Assembly: GCF_016862795.1 (NCBI RefSeq)
Contig: NZ_BONQ01000180.1
Coordinates: forward strand, 1-47,570
Direction: 5' to 3'
DNA length: 47,570 nt
Source: Dactylosporangium siamense
GTDB taxonomy: Bacteria > Actinomycetota > Actinomycetes > Mycobacteriales > Micromonosporaceae
Translations under genes and position numbers: made by a program
Part shown: piece after piece, positions 47,301-47,570 of the stretch
Layout: every line of letters begins with the position of its first letter
How positions within the stretch are numbered: the first letter of the stretch is position 1
Notes under the pieces: generated by a model
The model's input: only the letters and a program-made list of their open reading frames with translations
Told to the model about the DNA's origin: nothing
The model's database searches: none

Positions 47301-47570
47301 CGAGTGGTCGGCCGGCATCCTGCTGCGTGAGCTTGAGGCGTTGTATGCCGGGGCGGTGCTGGCGCCGTTGCCGGTGCAGTATGCCGACTTCGCGGTGTGG
47401 CAGCGGCAGTGGTTGTCCGGTGATGTCCTGGAGGGTCAGCGCGGCTATTGGCGGGATCGGTTGGCTGGGGTGCCGACGTTGGAGCTGCCGGCTGATCGGC
47501 CGCGGCCGGCGGTGCGTTCGTCGGAGGGTGCGGCGATCGGGTTTGCGATCCCGGTTGAGGTGGCCGAGGG
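38311..47570 (+). CDS. Non-ribosomal peptide synthetase, first three modules (partial at right edge)
   Basis: One frame stays open for 3086 codons from ATG 38311 (GGAG 5 bases upstream) to the window end. Order: truncated C-domain remnant (residues about 30-165, no HHxxxDG); A1 (about 180-680); T1 (Ser722 in GGHSLL); C2 (about 780-1210); A2 (about 1230-1725); T2 (Ser1768); C3 (about 1825-2250); A3 (about 2270-2765); T3 (Ser2808); C4 (from about 2865, cut). No epimerisation or thioesterase domain is visible. All three full C domains read HHxxxDEWS instead of HHxxxDGWS. Aligning by eye to GrsA gives nine-residue codes DAWQFSLIE (A1, near the Gln code), DFTKVGHIG (A2, one change from Asp) and DAFTIAAVW (A3, Phe-like). 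None is an Hpg or Dpg code, so those modules lie beyond the window. As the first module lacks a complete C domain, this is probably the initiating synthetase, with no visible acylating starter C domain. Confidence 0.95.
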   Translation, partial: MRTQSTPSGAAQPVPALELPADRSRSSRRPSSPAETRFVVAGAPSGSVLGALLAVLGWWAGRLTYDVDRADGAAPLRVDLTGDPSLAALARRLRTGDAPPPRRVTAGELTFDIDDDGVSVRYDASLFDAATIDRLGARVARVASADAEQRLSGLTMLDDDETELVVSRWNATAATPAPVAGVHQLFEAQARRTPDAVAVSFAGAALTYAELDTAANRLARHLCGLGVGPDVVVGLALERGLDLLTALLAIWKAGGAYLPLDPDFPAERRAYMAADSGAALVLTGTGQPAVGDVPAVYLDDPATAAAVAAAPADPPARRTHPEQLAYVIYTSGSTGRPKGVLVGHRGVVNRLVRMQEVWGLRPADRVLHKAPLTFDASVWELFWPLSMGAEVVVAAPGRHRDLDYVVSTLQSERITAVQFVPSLFRLFARDPRLDRMPALRMVFCSGEALPAEDVARFHAANDTAVVGNLYGPTEASIESTSATCERGDTGTPPIGRPIGNARLYVLDANLRPLPVGVPGELYIGGPGVGRGYAGRPDLTAERFVADAFAGGGSRLYRSGDLVRWRADGQLDYLGRVDHQVKVRGVRIEPGEVEAALLAHPALTDAVVVARGEAGDRRLIAYLVTGGGAAPSASELRTFLRTRLPDYLIPSAYLRLDAIPLNPNGKVDRAALPDPDTSRPELARQYEAPRNPVEAALADIWAALLRLERVGIRDDFFDLGGHSLLATQLMSRVRNAFQVELDLAELFAGPTIAALAERVAAAPAGAGPPPIAPVPRTGPLPLSFAQQRLWFLHQLEPDSAEYNEPLALHLTGPLDVDALRAALDAIVARHEVLRTRLVADGDGRPQQIIDPFTGSGLTVTDLTGEDDPSAAATAWVAADAVEPFDLATGPLLRAHLLRLSADEHVLSLCSHHVVSDEWSVGLLRRELEALYAGVGLAPPPVQYADFAVWQRQWLTGPVVARQLDYWRARLADAPALRIPTDRPRPAVRSSAGARVQFAVPPDVTAGLRALARDGGATTFMTLFAVYTVLLGQYAGQDDIVVGTPIANRNRAEIEDLIGFFVNAVTMRVDLSGDPTVAELVGRVRREALNAYAHQDLPFEQVVDALVNDRDRSRTPIFQVLFNYNQGDVGGAAPGVASAVGITLARVANPISVKFDLRLIFDDVDGELSGGFEYSTALFEEATVRRWADRLLLLLRAAAADPATPLSRLPRMTAAEERELAAWNATAAPVPATGGVHELIAAGAGDRTAVVAGGAALTYAQLEARSNRIAHHLRRLGVGPETVVGLCLGRRPDTIAALLAVWKAGAAYLPLDAGYPPPRLAYMLADSHASVVLGEPDVLDELPAGRIRTVALDDPAIDAEPGTAPPVTVRPDQPAYVIYTSGSTGRPKGVWVTHRGLANYVHAVAGPAHLGGAGRSYLLLQPAATDFGNTMLFVCLSSGGTLHVPGPGTATDADAVAAYLAAHAIDYLKIVPSHLAALARQRDIATLMPARTLVLGGEAATAELIAELLDAAGERAVVNHYGPTETTIGVATTRLRREPLTLGRPLPNLRLHVAGPALDPVAVGAVGELYIGGPALARGYGGRPELTAERFVADPFGADGGRLYRTGDRVRRRNDGRIEFLGRADDQVKIRGHRVETAEVEHALRANRAVAAAVVVARTDNADTRLVAYLVPAGTATPATGELRAALGRTLPEHMIPAAFVWLAELPLTPNGKTDRRALPAPEAPHPDRDGAARRPRTPVEEVLAGIWCEVLGLDAVGVDDNFFEVGGHSLLATQVFSRVRPVFDVDLSLAVLFEHPTVAAFAEAIAAGGGRPPAPPIEPAPRTAPLPLSFAQQRLYFLSRLAPDSSEYTNIEAVRLRGPVDAGALRRALSALVERHEVLRTRIVDGDDGTGRQIVDPPQGIDLRGADVTDAPDPIAAAQDELRRDAAGGFDLAAGAPLRACLVRLAPDDHVLGLIWHHIVMDEWSALVVRRELTALYSGEALAPLPVQYADFAAWQRQWLDAGTTRQQLEHWRTRLADAPVLRLPTDRPRPATMSPQADRLEFAAPADVLPPLLELSRQCGATLFMTLLSAFAVVLGRYSGQDDVVIGTPFASRTRAEVEDIVGFFVNSLAMRTDLSGDPTFAELVDRVRRTALDAYAHHDVPFEQVVEAVQPPRQRDQTPLFQVMFSLDRVGDVRFVLDGVDSEPFPVRADDARFDLTLGLREADDGLSGLLVYRSTLFDRDTMRRLADHLTAALVAVAADPSIRLSQIPLGAAPPRAGATPSPVLEAAAHELFAARARRRPRATALLHDGRRLTYGELDERANRLAHCLRGLGVGPESVVGLALERGPDLIVAILAVWKAGGAYLPLDLEQPAQRLMYMLTDARASVLVGTSAAIGDLPAGRLRTIALDDTATIAALAAAPATAPDTHVHAGQAAYVIYTSGSTGRPKGVTIPHGGLANLSHAQRRLFEVEADDVVLQFASFGFDASVFELVMALVWGGTLVVATAGERAEPRRLAEAVREHGVTVATLPPSLLVGLDPDDFAGLRILIVAGERLSPDVAARWAGRIAMVNAYGPTETTVWATAAAVDPRPGDATPIGVAIDNVSVHVLDRQLRPVPTGAEGELHIGGAGVARGYGNRPDLTAERFVADPFGAGGGRLYRSGDRVRQLPGGDLVFIGRADDQLKVRGHRIEPGEVEAAVAAHPAISAAVVTADGEDERRRVVAYVVPADAESGLPAAGELRRFARERLPEPMVPAVFVELAALPLTPNGKVDRAALPSPDAARPAPGAGHSTPSTPTQEALAAIWAEVLGLEAVGADDDFFDLGGHSLLAMKVAAQIRAVLDVEIPLATLFDHPTVAALATAVDAAAPGAGTPPIERAARDRPLPLSFAQQRLWFLQQLDPDSAEYNAALSIPLPGNLDVEALTGALTALVARHEVLRTRLVPGDDGLPVQHIEPTPPRFPLTIVDVAHDALPGWLAADARVPFNLAAGPLLRATLLRVAAGEHVLALAMHHVVGDEWSAGILLRELEALYAGAVLAPLPVQYADFAVWQRQWLSGDVLEGQRGYWRDRLAGVPTLELPADRPRPAVRSSEGAAIGFAIPVEVAE

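Overview
The window is very GC-rich DNA with strong GC bias at third codon positions, GTG/TTG starts and dense ATGA-overlapping operons. This points to an actinomycete, perhaps a Micromonosporales-type genus; I cannot name the species. It holds one end of a large non-ribosomal peptide (NRPS) gene cluster. The NRPS gene runs off the right edge, and the left edge cuts a small gene that probably encodes a lipoprotein.

Layout. 1-7.1 kb: a MacA-like efflux adaptor, a StrR-type activator, a fused hydroxymandelate oxidase/hydroxyphenylglycine aminotransferase, a NarL-type response regulator and an ABC ATPase. 7.2-10.8 kb: an operon of 2OG-Fe(II) oxygenase, CmlA-like diiron hydroxylase, MbtH protein and alpha/beta hydrolase. 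11.2-17.8 kb: an AsnO/VioC-type oxygenase, a second StrR-type activator and dpgABCD behind a 20-codon leader ORF. 17.9-22.3 kb (minus strand): a second CmlA-like hydroxylase, chorismate mutase, a SARP regulator and a nitroreductase. 22.6-30.1 kb: an ABC exporter, the sensor kinase likely paired with the distant response regulator, a cold-shock-domain protein, and a minus-strand adaptor-permease-lipoprotein operon. 30.2-35.4 kb: a second SARP, a large LuxR (LAL) regulator and a cation/proton antiporter. 35.6-47.6 kb: hydroxymandelate synthase, a second nearly identical MbtH gene, a capreomycidine-synthase-like PLP enzyme and the NRPS (remnant C-A-T, C-A-T, C-A-T, C...).

How they work together. 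DpgA-D plus the aminotransferase half of the fusion make 3,5-dihydroxyphenylglycine. HmaS plus the fusion make 4-hydroxyphenylglycine, with chorismate mutase feeding prephenate. The VioC-like oxygenase and VioD-like PLP enzyme together suggest a cyclic guanidino amino acid derived from hydroxyarginine. Four candidate hydroxylases suggest several beta-hydroxylated residues. The first three A domains read by eye as Gln-like, Asp-like and Phe-like, so the Hpg and Dpg modules must lie outside the window. The product is therefore likely a hydroxylated, aryl-glycine-rich, cell-wall-active peptide that I cannot match to a known compound.

Regulation is layered. Four StrR-type boxes (GTTCGA-type half sites, N11 spacer) mark the second StrR gene, chorismate mutase, the first SARP upstream region and the SARP2/LuxR intergenic region. 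A separate 36-bp inverted repeat, CCCCAAA-N22-TTTGGGG, lies upstream of the two efflux adaptors and the efflux ATPase, scattered over 30 kb. It may be the operator of the split LiaRS/VraSR-like two-component system. The window is also rich in short tandem repeats, three of which duplicate a gene's stop codon.
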